Shown here: one piece after another, positions 1-8,110 of the stretch
Layout: every line of letters begins with the position of its first letter
Position numbering within the stretch: position 1 is the first letter of the stretch
Origin: Gordonibacter sp034932485
GTDB taxonomy: Bacteria > Actinomycetota > Coriobacteriia > Coriobacteriales > Eggerthellaceae
Reading direction: 5' to 3'
DNA: 64,000 nucleotides
Assembly (NCBI GenBank): GCA_034932485.1
Contig: JAYFOQ010000004.1
Coordinates: 1-64,000 of the forward strand
Notes under the pieces: generated by a model
Databases searched by the model: none
Seen by the model: the letters and a program-made list of their open reading frames with translations, nothing else
What the model was told of the DNA's origin: nothing
Translations under genes and position numbers: made by a program

Positions 1-121
1 CTAAAGAAGCTCGAGGGGCTTTCTTATACCTTCATTCGGTGGGCGTTGAAGATGCTGCAATCCTGGCCGTTGTTATTGGTAGGAGATAGGGGTCTGCAGC
101 GGGCTTGAAAAACGGTTTGTT

Positions 122-418
122 ATGGAGCAGACCCTAGATAACATTCCTTTTGTAGCCACGATGATTCCCATTCTCATTGCTATGGGAGCAACCGGCATGG
201 ATGTTTCTCCTTTGTGGTGGGCCGTTTCGCTAGGGGCCTGCCTAGGCGGAAACGGCACACTCATCGGCGCCAGCGCCAACGTTGTATTGTCTGATATCAG
301 CAAAAAGAATGGCTACGAAATTTCCTTTCTCCATTTCCTAAAAACCGGGTTTCCCCTTATGCTGCTTTCGGTTGCGATCGCTGGACTATACCTCGTCTTA
401 CGATTTCCCCCGATGTAA
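122..418 (+). pseudogene. C-terminal remnant of an ArsB/NhaD-type ion transporter
   Basis: The 98 codons encode the last part of an ArsB/NhaD/SLC13-like transporter. Visible are a DNIPFVATM segment (the conserved 'DNIP' loop of the family), a GACLGGNGTLIGASANVV motif and two hydrophobic stretches. Family members are about 420-450 residues, so some 330 N-terminal residues are missing. The frame upstream is closed by a stop near position 80, and none of the three frames in 1-121 gives recognisable family sequence, so homology stops almost exactly at the DNIP loop. No ribosome site precedes the ATG. I read this as a truncated, probably non-functional gene left by rearrangement. A frameshifted gene extending left of the window remains possible. 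Confidence 0.6.
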
Positions 419-633
419 CAGCAGTGAGTAAGTCTTTTTGGGTCTTGGACGAAACGAGAAAAATCAGACAAAACGGAAACCAGAACGAATTACCGCCAAC
501 ATAAGAATCGACAACGTAAATTCCGAAGGCCAACGCGGGCAGACGCGATACGCAGACGCACGAGTAGACGAACCCTGGCAACCCTTGACTCGCGGTACCT
601 CATGGAGCATGAGAGAAATGTGATTTGCGCCCC

Positions 634-662
634 TTGCGGGTCACAGCGCCTTTCGGTATACT
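634..662 (+). promoter_or_regulatory. Promoter of the tRNA-Thr gene
   Basis: A TTGCGG -35 box (634-639) and TATACT -10 box (657-662) are separated by 17 bp. The -10 box ends about 34 bp before the mature tRNA. The rest of the gap 419-633 contains only short unsupported reading frames. Confidence 0.55.
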
Positions 663-695
663 ACCGATTCGCGCTTCTCTTAAAGAAGCCGTTTT

Positions 696-771
696 GCCAA
701 CGTGGCTCAGCTGGTAGAGCAACGCACTCGTAATGCGTAGGTCAGCGGTTCGAATCCGCTCGTTGGCTCCA
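696..771 (+). tRNA. tRNA-Thr (anticodon CGU)
   Basis: A complete cloverleaf: a 7-bp acceptor stem (GCCAACG with CGTTGGC), D arm, anticodon stem ACGCA/TGCGT with loop CTCGTAA (anticodon CGT at 729-731), a 5-nt variable loop, and a T arm AGCGG-TTCGAAT-CCGCT. The CCA end (769-771) is encoded. It reads ACG threonine codons. Confidence 0.95.
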
Positions 772-948
772 TGAAAAAGTGCAGGTCATCGGAGTAAAAC
801 CCGGTGGCCTGTTTTGGTATAAAACCACCTCATACCCAATTTTCGCCCAATTCGATCGTCCTGAGAAGAATTGAGTGTTATTATGCTCGTTATTTCCTCA
901 ACCTGCGGCAAAGACAGGATGAGATATACAAGGAGTGCAGGGGGATTT

Positions 949-2271
949 ATGCAAGGCTTGGACCAATTCTTCAAAATATCAGAGCGCGGCAGTTCGGTTT
1001 CCACTGAGGTTATCGGCGGATTGACGACATTTCTGGCAATGTCGTACATCATTGCGGTAAACCCCGCAATGATGGCGGTGGCAGGCATCCCCTTTAATGC
1101 TGCGCTAACGGCCACGTGCTTTGGCGCTGCTATTATGACGGTAGCAATGGGCGTATTTGCCAACCGACCGATCGCTCTTGCATCAGGCATGGGGATTAAC
1201 GCCATTGTTGCTTATTCACTATGTCTTGGCTTAGGCGTCGATTGGCGCGTGGCGATGGGCGTCATCTTCCTTGAAGGCGTAGTAATTCTGATTCTCGTGC
1301 TTTGTGGACTACGCAAAGCGGTCATGGACGCAATTCCTGTCTCGCTTCGACGGGCTATCGGTATTGGTATTGGCTTGTTTATCGCGTTTATCGGCCTCAA
1401 GGGCGGCGGATTCATTGCAGCTGACGAATCGACGTTTATTGTTCTTGGAGATTTAACGAGCCCTGTCGCATTTGTTTCCGTCGTATCCATTATTGTCGCA
1501 GTCGTGTTCACCGCCCTTAAATTTAAGGCTGGCTTGCTTATATCCATTATTGTGGCGACCGTTGTAGGCATTCCTCTGGGAGTAACCCCGCCTATCGGCG
1601 AATTTACCTTTGCACCTGATTTTTCTGCATTTGCAGCACCGTTTCAAATGACACCTAACGGTGTTATGGGAATTATCGAGGTTCTCACACAGCCCGTCCT
1701 GCTCCTCTTCGTATTCAGTCTGCTCATGAGCGACTTTTTCGACACGATGGGAACCGTGGTTGCTGTGGGCAGCCGCGGAGGCTTTGTCGACAAAAACGGC
1801 GATGTAGAGAACGTGAAAGCTATTCTTACCGTGGACTCTGCAGCGGCGGCTGCAGGTGGTTTTTTGGGAGCAAGCTCCATTACATCATTCGTTGAGTCGG
1901 TTTCCGGAGCTGCTGCGGGTGCTCGAACGGGCTTGTCTAATATAGTCGTTGGCGTTGCCTTTGCAGCCTGCGCCTTCTTGGCTCCCGTTATTGGCATGGT
2001 TACCGGATCGGCTACATGCGGTGCTCTAGTAGTTGTGGGCTACCTTATGCTGACTGAAATCAGCGAGATAGACTGGTCAGACATTTCGACCGCTTTCCCC
2101 GCGTTCATCACCATTATCGGTATACCGTTCACCTATTCTATTGCAAACGGTATTGGATTGGGATTCATTTCCTACTGCATCATCAAGGTAGCCCAAGGCC
2201 AGTTCAAAGACGTAAAACCTCTCATGTGGTTTGCGTCGCTAGCCTTCTTGGCGGCATTTATCTTCGCGTAA
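949..2271 (+). CDS. NCS2-family (AzgA-type) purine permease
   Basis: This is a polytopic membrane protein of 440 residues, the usual AzgA/PbuG-type length (430-470). It carries GGLTTFLAMSYIIAVNP near the N-terminus and SDFFDTMGTVVAVG in the middle, both signatures of guanine/hypoxanthine/adenine:proton symporters. About twelve hydrophobic segments fit the 14-helix NCS2 fold. An upstream in-frame start at 871 exists, but the ATG at 949 follows AAGGAGTGCAGGGGG and begins with the conserved family N-terminus, so I prefer it. The 5' leader shows no purine-riboswitch core. The gene stands alone between tRNA-Thr and pyrG. The exact purine is inferred only from family. Confidence 0.88.
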   Translation: MQGLDQFFKISERGSSVSTEVIGGLTTFLAMSYIIAVNPAMMAVAGIPFNAALTATCFGAAIMTVAMGVFANRPIALASGMGINAIVAYSLCLGLGVDWRVAMGVIFLEGVVILILVLCGLRKAVMDAIPVSLRRAIGIGIGLFIAFIGLKGGGFIAADESTFIVLGDLTSPVAFVSVVSIIVAVVFTALKFKAGLLISIIVATVVGIPLGVTPPIGEFTFAPDFSAFAAPFQMTPNGVMGIIEVLTQPVLLLFVFSLLMSDFFDTMGTVVAVGSRGGFVDKNGDVENVKAILTVDSAAAAAGGFLGASSITSFVESVSGAAAGARTGLSNIVVGVAFAACAFLAPVIGMVTGSATCGALVVVGYLMLTEISEIDWSDISTAFPAFITIIGIPFTYSIANGIGLGFISYCIIKVAQGQFKDVKPLMWFASLAFLAAFIFA

Positions 2272-2307
2272 ACCTTCCATATCCGCGATACCTGAAAGCT
2301 TAACAGA

Positions 2308-2356
2308 GACTCAAGCGTTGAGATTTGCTTCATTCGCCAATCTCAACGCTTGAGTC
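2308..2356 (+). terminator. Perfect 18-bp hairpin downstream of the purine permease
   Basis: An 18-bp perfect inverted repeat (2308-2325 with 2339-2356) encloses a 13-nt loop. It lies 37 bp after the permease stop. No clear U-tract follows (GTTATAAC), so termination is likely but not certain. The remaining 300 bp up to pyrG are A+T-rich with no gene; the pyrG promoter must lie there, but I cannot fix it. Confidence 0.6.
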
Positions 2357-2656
2357 GTTATAACAACAAAGATTTCGTTCTGAATTGCAGGATGTGTTCA
2401 TGTAGGAATTCTCATTTTCTACAAATAGCAGTCCAAACTCTCTAGAAATTCACCTAAAACATCCTCTGAAGCATGTCCTTTTGTGGTCGGGTGTTTCGTC
2501 TTCGTAAATTACTGCATATCCAATACGATTTTTAATTCATTGTCTTAGAATAGAAAGACGTTTGGAGAATGGTTTATTTACTTCGGGCGTGCATTTCGTC
2601 TGGGGCAAAAAGCCATCTAGCCCCCTGCGCACGCACAGCACCTGATAAGGAGAACC

Positions 2657-4258
2657 ATGGCCAAGCATATTTTTGTAACGGGCGGCGTCGTTTCCTCTCT
2701 CGGCAAAGGCATTACCGCAGCCTCTTTGGGACATCTGCTTAAAGCGCGCGGATACCGGGTAACCATGCAGAAGATGGATCCTTACTTAAACGTCGATCCA
2801 GGTACTATGTCACCGTTTCAGCACGGCGAGGTATTCGTGACGGACGACGGTCATGAAGGCGATCTTGACCTGGGGCATTATGAGCGATTTATTGACGAGA
2901 ATCTTTCGCGTGAATCCAATTTTACCCAGGGTTCAATCTACCAGAGCCTTATCGCTCAAGAGCGTCGTGGCGATTTTCTGGGGGGCACTGTACAGGTTAT
3001 CCCACATGTAACCGAAGCAATCAAGGAACGTTTACGTCGCATCGCCGAACAATCAAGCGCCGATATTGTTATTTCTGAAATTGGCGGCACCATTGGCGAC
3101 ATAGAGTCGCAACCTTTCATTGAAGCAGCGCGTCAATTCAAAAAGGAACGTCCCCTTGGCGACGTGCTGTTTGTGCATGTAACCCTTGTTCCCTACATTG
3201 CTGCGGCCCATGAGGTTAAAACGAAACCCACTCAGCACTCAGTAAAGGAACTACGCTCCATGGGCGTGCAGCCCGACTTCATCGTTTGTCGCAGCGATCA
3301 CGAAATAACCGATCAAGTGCGCGAGAAGATTGCGCTGTTTTGCGATGTACGCCCCGAAGAAGTCCTCGCATGCGTAGATACACCTTCTATCTACGAGGTG
3401 CCCATCGGACTGTATGACCAGCAATTCGATACAAAAGTGCTCGCACGTCTAGGGCTGGACGAGCACGAGATTGATCTTGCGCCGTTACGAACATTTTTAG
3501 ATGCGTCAGCGCACTGCAATAAGCAGGCAGATATTGCCGTAGTAGGTAAATATGTTAGTCTGCCTGATGCATATCTCTCTGTCATCGAGGCATTGGGACA
3601 CGCTGGCGTGCACCATGGATGTCGCGTGAATGTTCACTTAGTAGATGGTGAAGAATTGACGGAAGAGAATACCGCAGAGATTTTGGGCACTATGGACGGG
3701 ATTTTAATACCGGGAGGTTTCGGCCAGCGCGCCTTCGAAGGAAAAATTGCCGCCGTGCGCTACGCTCGCGAAAATAACGTGCCGTTTCTGGGTATTTGCC
3801 TTGGGTTGCAGGCGGCAGTATGCGAGTTTGCCCGCCATGTAGCCAACATGCCCGGCGCAACATCCTCTGAGTTTGAAACCGATGCCAACTATCCTGTGAT
3901 CGATCTAATGCCTGAACAAGAAGGTATTGCGGACAGAGGAGGCACCATGCGTCTAGGTGCCTATCCGTGCAAAGTTTCGCCCGACACAAAGGCTTTTGCT
4001 GCATATGGCGAAGAAATAATTTACGAACGGCATCGCCATCGTTATGAAGTAAACAACGCCTATCGCGAACGCTTGATAGAAGCAGGGCTAATAATATCTG
4101 GCATTTCGCCAAACGGTCGATTGGTCGAAATGGCAGAACTGCCCGAGCATCCGTGGTTTGTAGCAAGTCAAGGCCATCCCGAATTCAAGAGCCGCCCCAC
4201 ACGGCCGCATCCTCTATTCCGCGACTTTGTTGGCGCAGCAATTAAGCAGCGCGGATAA
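2657..4258 (+). CDS. pyrG: CTP synthase
   Basis: The enzyme converts UTP, ATP and glutamine to CTP in the last step of pyrimidine nucleotide synthesis. The 533 residues match the family length. The N-terminal synthetase domain starts with KHIFVTGGVVSSLGKG (nucleotide-binding loop) and contains a QKMDPYLNVDPGTM segment. The C-terminal class-I glutamine amidotransferase domain has the nucleophile Cys381 in GICLGLQ and the His507/Glu509 pair in GHPEF. The start is fixed by AAGGAG at 2647-2652. It is not in an obvious operon and is convergent with the LuxR gene that follows. Confidence 0.98.
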   Translation: MAKHIFVTGGVVSSLGKGITAASLGHLLKARGYRVTMQKMDPYLNVDPGTMSPFQHGEVFVTDDGHEGDLDLGHYERFIDENLSRESNFTQGSIYQSLIAQERRGDFLGGTVQVIPHVTEAIKERLRRIAEQSSADIVISEIGGTIGDIESQPFIEAARQFKKERPLGDVLFVHVTLVPYIAAAHEVKTKPTQHSVKELRSMGVQPDFIVCRSDHEITDQVREKIALFCDVRPEEVLACVDTPSIYEVPIGLYDQQFDTKVLARLGLDEHEIDLAPLRTFLDASAHCNKQADIAVVGKYVSLPDAYLSVIEALGHAGVHHGCRVNVHLVDGEELTEENTAEILGTMDGILIPGGFGQRAFEGKIAAVRYARENNVPFLGICLGLQAAVCEFARHVANMPGATSSEFETDANYPVIDLMPEQEGIADRGGTMRLGAYPCKVSPDTKAFAAYGEEIIYERHRHRYEVNNAYRERLIEAGLIISGISPNGRLVEMAELPEHPWFVASQGHPEFKSRPTRPHPLFRDFVGAAIKQRG

Positions 4259-4263
4259 TAGCG

Positions 4264-4286
4264 AGCGGGGACCACTCATCCCCGCT
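4264..4286. terminator. Short hairpin between convergent pyrG and luxR
   Basis: An 8-bp G+C-rich stem (AGCGGGGA with TCCCCGCT) has a 7-nt loop and sits in the 34-bp gap between the two convergent stop codons. It could serve both strands. The T-tract is poor. Confidence 0.5.
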
Positions 4287-4292
4287 TACCCC

Positions 4293-5273
4293 CTACGATG
4301 TCTTCCAGAAATCTCTTGTGAGTTCTTGGCGATTGGCATGACCTGTTTTCTGCAAGATATTATGAACATGCACCTTCACGGTGCTTAGAGCTAAATTCAT
4401 TTCAGAAGCGATGTTCTGGTTATCTTTGCCTAACAAAACCAGGTGCAACACCTGACCTTCTCTTTCGGAAAGTTGGTAGCGGCGACAGTACGGCAGCAGG
4501 TTATGATCGATAGATGCTCGCAGGGGTTCGCTACCATGAGTAGGCGGGTTTTCAAAACGCAACGCTAGCAAGCGGCACGCATCTCGGCACGCAAAAAATG
4601 CGCAGCAAAGTGCTAGCAAATTCTCTGCGAAGTTGCGTTCAGGAAAGAACGGCAACACATCTACACCGGGATTCGCGGCCATAACAGCAGCCGGATCGAA
4701 CAGCACCTGAAAATACACGTTCTCAACCAGCACAGCAAACCCCAACACCCACACCAGTAAGTACAGGCGACGGTGACGCCACAGGCGATCACGCTCTACT
4801 TGGTCGCGCGCAATAAAATAGCGCGCTGCACAATAGCCAAGCATCCAAAACAGCATGAGCGAACGCATACTATAAAACAAAAATTCGTGCCACTTCCCTG
4901 CTGGCACGAACAGCATGATCACTACACTACCAACCACAAACACTACGCCAGGAAGAACAACCATCAGCCGACGATGCTCTCCCATAAATTCACAAATAAG
5001 TAGCCAGAACGACATGAATAGTCCAGCCCCTATAACAATAGAGGCAAGCGGACTACCAATGGCATAAAAAGATTCAGCTTGGTTTACCAAATGACCCGAG
5101 AGAAAATCATCTTGAAAAACCAACGCCACATCAAAGAAGTAGAACAGGAAACCAAGGAACGCAAAAAAAGACGTACGCTTGCGTGCCACAAGGAAGGCTG
5201 ACAGACAAGTTGCTGCAGCCAAGATAGATACCAGCAGCACAATAAGCGTGTAATAGAAGAGTACGATCCCCAC
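4293..5273 (-). CDS. LuxR-family regulator with membrane-spanning N-terminus
   Basis: From the GTG at 5273 (preceded by GAAAGGTG about 7 bp away) the protein has 326 residues. An earlier in-frame start at 5378 has no ribosome site. About seven hydrophobic helices occupy residues 1-230. The last ~65 residues form a LuxR/GerE helix-turn-helix, with LSEREGQVLHLVLLGKDN, then NIASEMNLALSTVKVHVHNIL, then QKTGHANRQEL. There is no phosphoacceptor receiver domain, so the membrane domain is presumably the sensor. Proteins of this architecture are abundant in Eggerthellaceae. The divergently transcribed YfcC carrier at 5604 is the likely target, which is inference from position. Confidence 0.85.
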   Translation of the reverse strand: MGIVLFYYTLIVLLVSILAAATCLSAFLVARKRTSFFAFLGFLFYFFDVALVFQDDFLSGHLVNQAESFYAIGSPLASIVIGAGLFMSFWLLICEFMGEHRRLMVVLPGVVFVVGSVVIMLFVPAGKWHEFLFYSMRSLMLFWMLGYCAARYFIARDQVERDRLWRHRRLYLLVWVLGFAVLVENVYFQVLFDPAAVMAANPGVDVLPFFPERNFAENLLALCCAFFACRDACRLLALRFENPPTHGSEPLRASIDHNLLPYCRRYQLSEREGQVLHLVLLGKDNQNIASEMNLALSTVKVHVHNILQKTGHANRQELTRDFWKTS

Positions 5274-5513
5274 GACCGAACACCTTTCTCTCTCCTGCCA
5301 ATCGATACATAGTACACGAACACGCGCCAGATTGCGCGCGCCGGATTGCGGCAGTTCACCGACAACAATGCTTGCCAAAAGTCTTAACTTCTCATCATGT
5401 GGGGTTTAGTGAAGGTTTAGCATCCAAATGAGCTTGTTACACCCACAATCCACCTCGGGTACACCTGAGTTATATCTTCCGATTCGTAGACCGCCTACGC
5501 ACACTGCAGACAA

Positions 5514-5550
5514 GACGTTTGTGGCGGCTAAAGGAACCGCCACAAACGTC
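5514..5550 (+). promoter_or_regulatory. 14-bp perfect inverted repeat in the yfcC leader
   Basis: The arm GACGTTTGTGGCGG (5514-5527) pairs perfectly with 5537-5550 around a 9-nt loop. It lies 53 bp before the YfcC start, between divergent luxR and yfcC. There is no T-run after it, so it may be an operator or an mRNA structure rather than a terminator. The rest of the 330-bp gap 5274-5603 holds no gene. Confidence 0.55.
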
Positions 5551-5603
5551 TTGGCGAAGATAGTCGAAAGCTGTCCGATACATACGAGGGAAAGGGGACG
5601 TCT

Positions 5604-7181
5604 ATGGCAGCATCCGTCACGACCATGGAGGCGGGGGTGAAACCGCCCAACGAAAAAAAGCAACGAAAGTTCAAGCTTAATTTTCCCACGGCATTCACCA
5701 TCCTATTCGCTATCACCATTCTAGCTGTTATTGCCACGTGGTTTGTGCCTGCTGGCTCCTATGCAAAGCTAGCCTATATCGCAGATACCGGTACGCTACA
5801 AATAACAAGCCCGCAAGGCGAGGCTACTGAACTGCCCGCTACACAAGAATCGCTCGACCAGATTGGCGTGAATATCGATATCACGCAGTTTACCTCGGGC
5901 GCACTGAAAAAACCTATCTCGGTACCTCATACCTACGAACGACTGGAACAACAGCCCAAAGGTATCGGCGATATAACCGTTAGCATGGTCTCCGGCACTA
6001 TCGAAGCTGCCGACATTATGGTGTTCATCTTAGTACTAGGCGGTCTTATTGGCATCGTAAACAAAAGCGGCGCCTTCGAATCGGGCTTAATTGCTTTGAC
6101 GAAAAAGACCAAAGGACGCGAATTTCTACTCGTGTTTCTCGTAAGCGTCCTGATGGTGCTTGGTGGTACAACCTGTGGTCTGGAAGAAGAGGCTGTTGCC
6201 TTCTATCCCATTCTCGTGCCCATATTTTTAGCACTTGGATACGACTCCATTGTGTGCGTGGGTGCCATCTTCCTTGCTGGCTCAATGGGAACCACCTTTT
6301 CTACCATCAATCCGTTTTCGGTGGTTATCGCCTCGAATGCAGCAGGCACGGTATTTACTGAAGGCCTCGAGTGGCGCGTTGTCGGCTGTATCGTAGGCGC
6401 AATTGTGGTTATCGGTTATCTGTACTGGTATTGCAAGAAGATCAAGGCGAACCCCGCGTTCTCTTACACCTACTCCGATCGCGAAAAGTTCCGCGAACTG
6501 TACTCAACCGGCGCAGAAGGCCCCTCGCCCGAGCAGGGCAAATTCACCTGGCGTAAAAAGGTTATCTTGGTATTGTTCGTAATAGCCTTCCCCATTATGG
6601 TGTGGGGCGTTATGAGCCAGGGTTGGTGGTTCCCACAAATGGCAGCTTCGTTCCTTGCTATCGCCATCATTATCATGTTCTTGTCGGGCGTAGTGGAAAA
6701 AGATGCCGTCGATGCATTTATTAAGGGAGCATCGAGCCTCGTTGGCGTATCCCTCATCATCGGATTGGCACGTGGCATCAACCTAGTTATGGAACAGGGA
6801 ATGATCTCTGACACACTACTAGACTGGTCGTCTGGTGCCGTTGCTGGAATGACCGGACCCCTGTTTATTATTATGCTGCTGATAATTTTCTTCTTCCTTG
6901 GCTTCGTGGTGCCATCGTCATCGGGCTTGGCAGTGCTCTCCATGCCTATCTTGGCACCCCTCGCCGACACGGTGGGTATCCCGCGCTTCATCATCGTGTG
7001 CGCCTATCAATGGGGCCAGTATGCCATGTTGTTCCTTGCACCAACAGGACTGGTGTTGGCAACACTAACCATGTTGGATATGAAGTACACGCACTGGCTG
7101 AAATTCGTTTTGCCTATGGTTGTGTTTGTACTGGTATTCGGTGGCGCAATGCTGGTGGCGCAGGTACTTATATACGGGTAA
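5604..7181 (+). CDS. YfcC-family membrane carrier
   Basis: A polytopic protein of 525 residues in the YfcC/ArcD-like superfamily, often annotated as C4-dicarboxylate or basic-amino-acid carriers. Visible are a cytoplasmic basic N-terminus, a first helix (about 32-50) ending in the family WFVPAGSYAK motif, a variable external segment to about residue 125, then some 11 further helices. The motif LGGTTCGLEEEAVAFYPIL and a late FVVPSSSGLAVLSMPILAPLAD segment are typical. The start follows AAAGGGG at the usual spacing. Relatives include arginine/ornithine exchangers, which would suit an arginine-fermenting coriobacterium, but the substrate is not evident here. Confidence 0.85.
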   Translation: MAASVTTMEAGVKPPNEKKQRKFKLNFPTAFTILFAITILAVIATWFVPAGSYAKLAYIADTGTLQITSPQGEATELPATQESLDQIGVNIDITQFTSGALKKPISVPHTYERLEQQPKGIGDITVSMVSGTIEAADIMVFILVLGGLIGIVNKSGAFESGLIALTKKTKGREFLLVFLVSVLMVLGGTTCGLEEEAVAFYPILVPIFLALGYDSIVCVGAIFLAGSMGTTFSTINPFSVVIASNAAGTVFTEGLEWRVVGCIVGAIVVIGYLYWYCKKIKANPAFSYTYSDREKFRELYSTGAEGPSPEQGKFTWRKKVILVLFVIAFPIMVWGVMSQGWWFPQMAASFLAIAIIIMFLSGVVEKDAVDAFIKGASSLVGVSLIIGLARGINLVMEQGMISDTLLDWSSGAVAGMTGPLFIIMLLIIFFFLGFVVPSSSGLAVLSMPILAPLADTVGIPRFIIVCAYQWGQYAMLFLAPTGLVLATLTMLDMKYTHWLKFVLPMVVFVLVFGGAMLVAQVLIYG

Positions 7182-7210
7182 CGAACTAACTCAAGCGAGT
7201 CCTCCTTCAC

Positions 7211-7245
7211 ATACCCCGGGTCACGAGTTGTGGTCCGGGGTATGC
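7211..7245 (+). terminator. Terminator-like hairpin after yfcC
   Basis: A 10-bp perfect stem (CATACCCCGG with CCGGGGTATG) around a 15-nt loop, 30 bp after the yfcC stop and before the convergent hsmA-like gene. No long T-run follows. Confidence 0.55.
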
Positions 7246-7311
7246 CGTATTCGCGAACGTCCTTCCATCGTAGAACTCACCATTAAAACTTCGAACAACG
7301 CACTCGCCGAA

Positions 7312-7806
7312 CTAGCTGCGCGGCAGATGATGCTTGCGATTATGTGTCGAGCTAATCACAACGACCAAAGCAGCCACGCCCACCACAACGAGCGAACCTA
7401 TGCCTGCCTGCAAATTTGCCAAGTGGAGCATGGGCACACCCTGCAAAACACCCAACGTGTACGGCATCAGCCAAAACAGCCACACTACAATGCTGAACGT
7501 ATGGAAGCGCTCCTTCGCACGCTCGCTACCACGCACATACGTCACCGTCGCCCACGTTGCATGGGCAGCCATAAGAATAATGGCCAGTACGCCAGAAGCC
7601 GCATGCATTCCTAATGCCATTGAACCTCCGTCTTGCGCCATCATCGTCATAATGGTGGTACCCGTTGTGTCGAACACAAAGCCAGTCCAGAACAGAACCA
7701 GATTACGCTTGGTAAGTGAATGCTTACGCTCGTCGAACACACCGATGGTATAGAACACAAGCGCCAAACTAATTGCCGTTGTTGCCAGCACCAATTGAAT
7801 GGACAT
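7312..7806 (-). CDS. HsmA-like (TIGR03987) four-helix membrane protein
   Basis: A 164-residue integral membrane protein with about five hydrophobic stretches. It has the FWTGFVFDTTGTTIMTMMA segment, an internal LGMHAASGVLAIILMAAHATWA segment with conserved His, and a VVWLFWLMPYTLGVLQGV stretch, which together match the TIGR03987/HsmA family. The function of this family is poorly established. Cytochrome-like membrane histidines suggest, without proving, a haem or redox role. The ATG follows AAAGGAAG. Its promoter lies between two palindromes that look like a TetR-type operator pair (see those entries), so expression is probably repressor-controlled. The gene is monocistronic. Confidence 0.75.
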   Translation of the reverse strand: MSIQLVLATTAISLALVFYTIGVFDERKHSLTKRNLVLFWTGFVFDTTGTTIMTMMAQDGGSMALGMHAASGVLAIILMAAHATWATVTYVRGSERAKERFHTFSIVVWLFWLMPYTLGVLQGVPMLHLANLQAGIGSLVVVGVAALVVVISSTHNRKHHLPRS

Positions 7807-7878
7807 GATTGTCGCTTCCTTTCGTTTGAAGAACTAAGGTACGGAACCTCTCTCTTCAAGTCTCACGCTCTTCCTTCA

Positions 7879-7897
7879 AAATGAACACTGTTCATTT
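7879..7897. promoter_or_regulatory. Palindromic operator 1 (hsmA promoter-proximal)
   Basis: A perfect 9+1+9 palindrome with arm AAATGAACA centred on 7888. It lies just downstream of the predicted hsmA -10 box, where a bound repressor would block transcription. The length and symmetry are typical of TetR-family operators. Confidence 0.75.
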
Positions 7898-7911
7898 CCT
7901 TAATGACGCCC

Positions 7912-7939
7912 ATTATAGGCACCCTCAATCAGAATGCAA
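7912..7939 (-). promoter_or_regulatory. Promoter of the hsmA-like gene
   Basis: On the minus strand a TTGCAT -35 box (7939-7934) and a perfect TATAAT -10 box (7917-7912) are 16 bp apart. The predicted start near 7905 puts operator 1 in the initial transcribed region and operator 2 just upstream of the -35 box. Confidence 0.7.
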
Positions 7940-7946
7940 GTACTTT

Positions 7947-7961
7947 ATGAACATTGTTCAT
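7947..7961. promoter_or_regulatory. Palindromic operator 2 (upstream of the hsmA promoter)
   Basis: A perfect 7+1+7 palindrome (arm ATGAACA) centred on 7954. It matches the core of operator 1, with centres 66 bp apart. It may also affect the divergent nucleotidase gene that starts at 8111. Confidence 0.75.
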
Positions 7962-8110
7962 TTTGCTTCACATACCAAACAAATTCTCATGAGACCCCAA
8001 ATAGCAACACCGTTCTTGCATGAGTTCGGACGACCCCGCATAATAGATGGTCGCCAATGCCCACCTTCAAGATAAGTGGGTGTCAAAAGAGACACATCAA
8101 CCGGGGGATT

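Noticed and set aside
438..623. Small plus-strand open frame before tRNA-Thr
   Set aside because: It has no ribosome site, a composition unlike the neighbours and overlaps the tRNA promoter zone.
780..948. Purine riboswitch before the AzgA-type permease
   Set aside because: The conserved core of the purine aptamer is not present in this leader.
7120..7614. Plus-strand 164-codon frame over yfcC end and hsmA
   Set aside because: It runs antisense to the hsmA-like gene and through the yfcC terminator, with no start signal.
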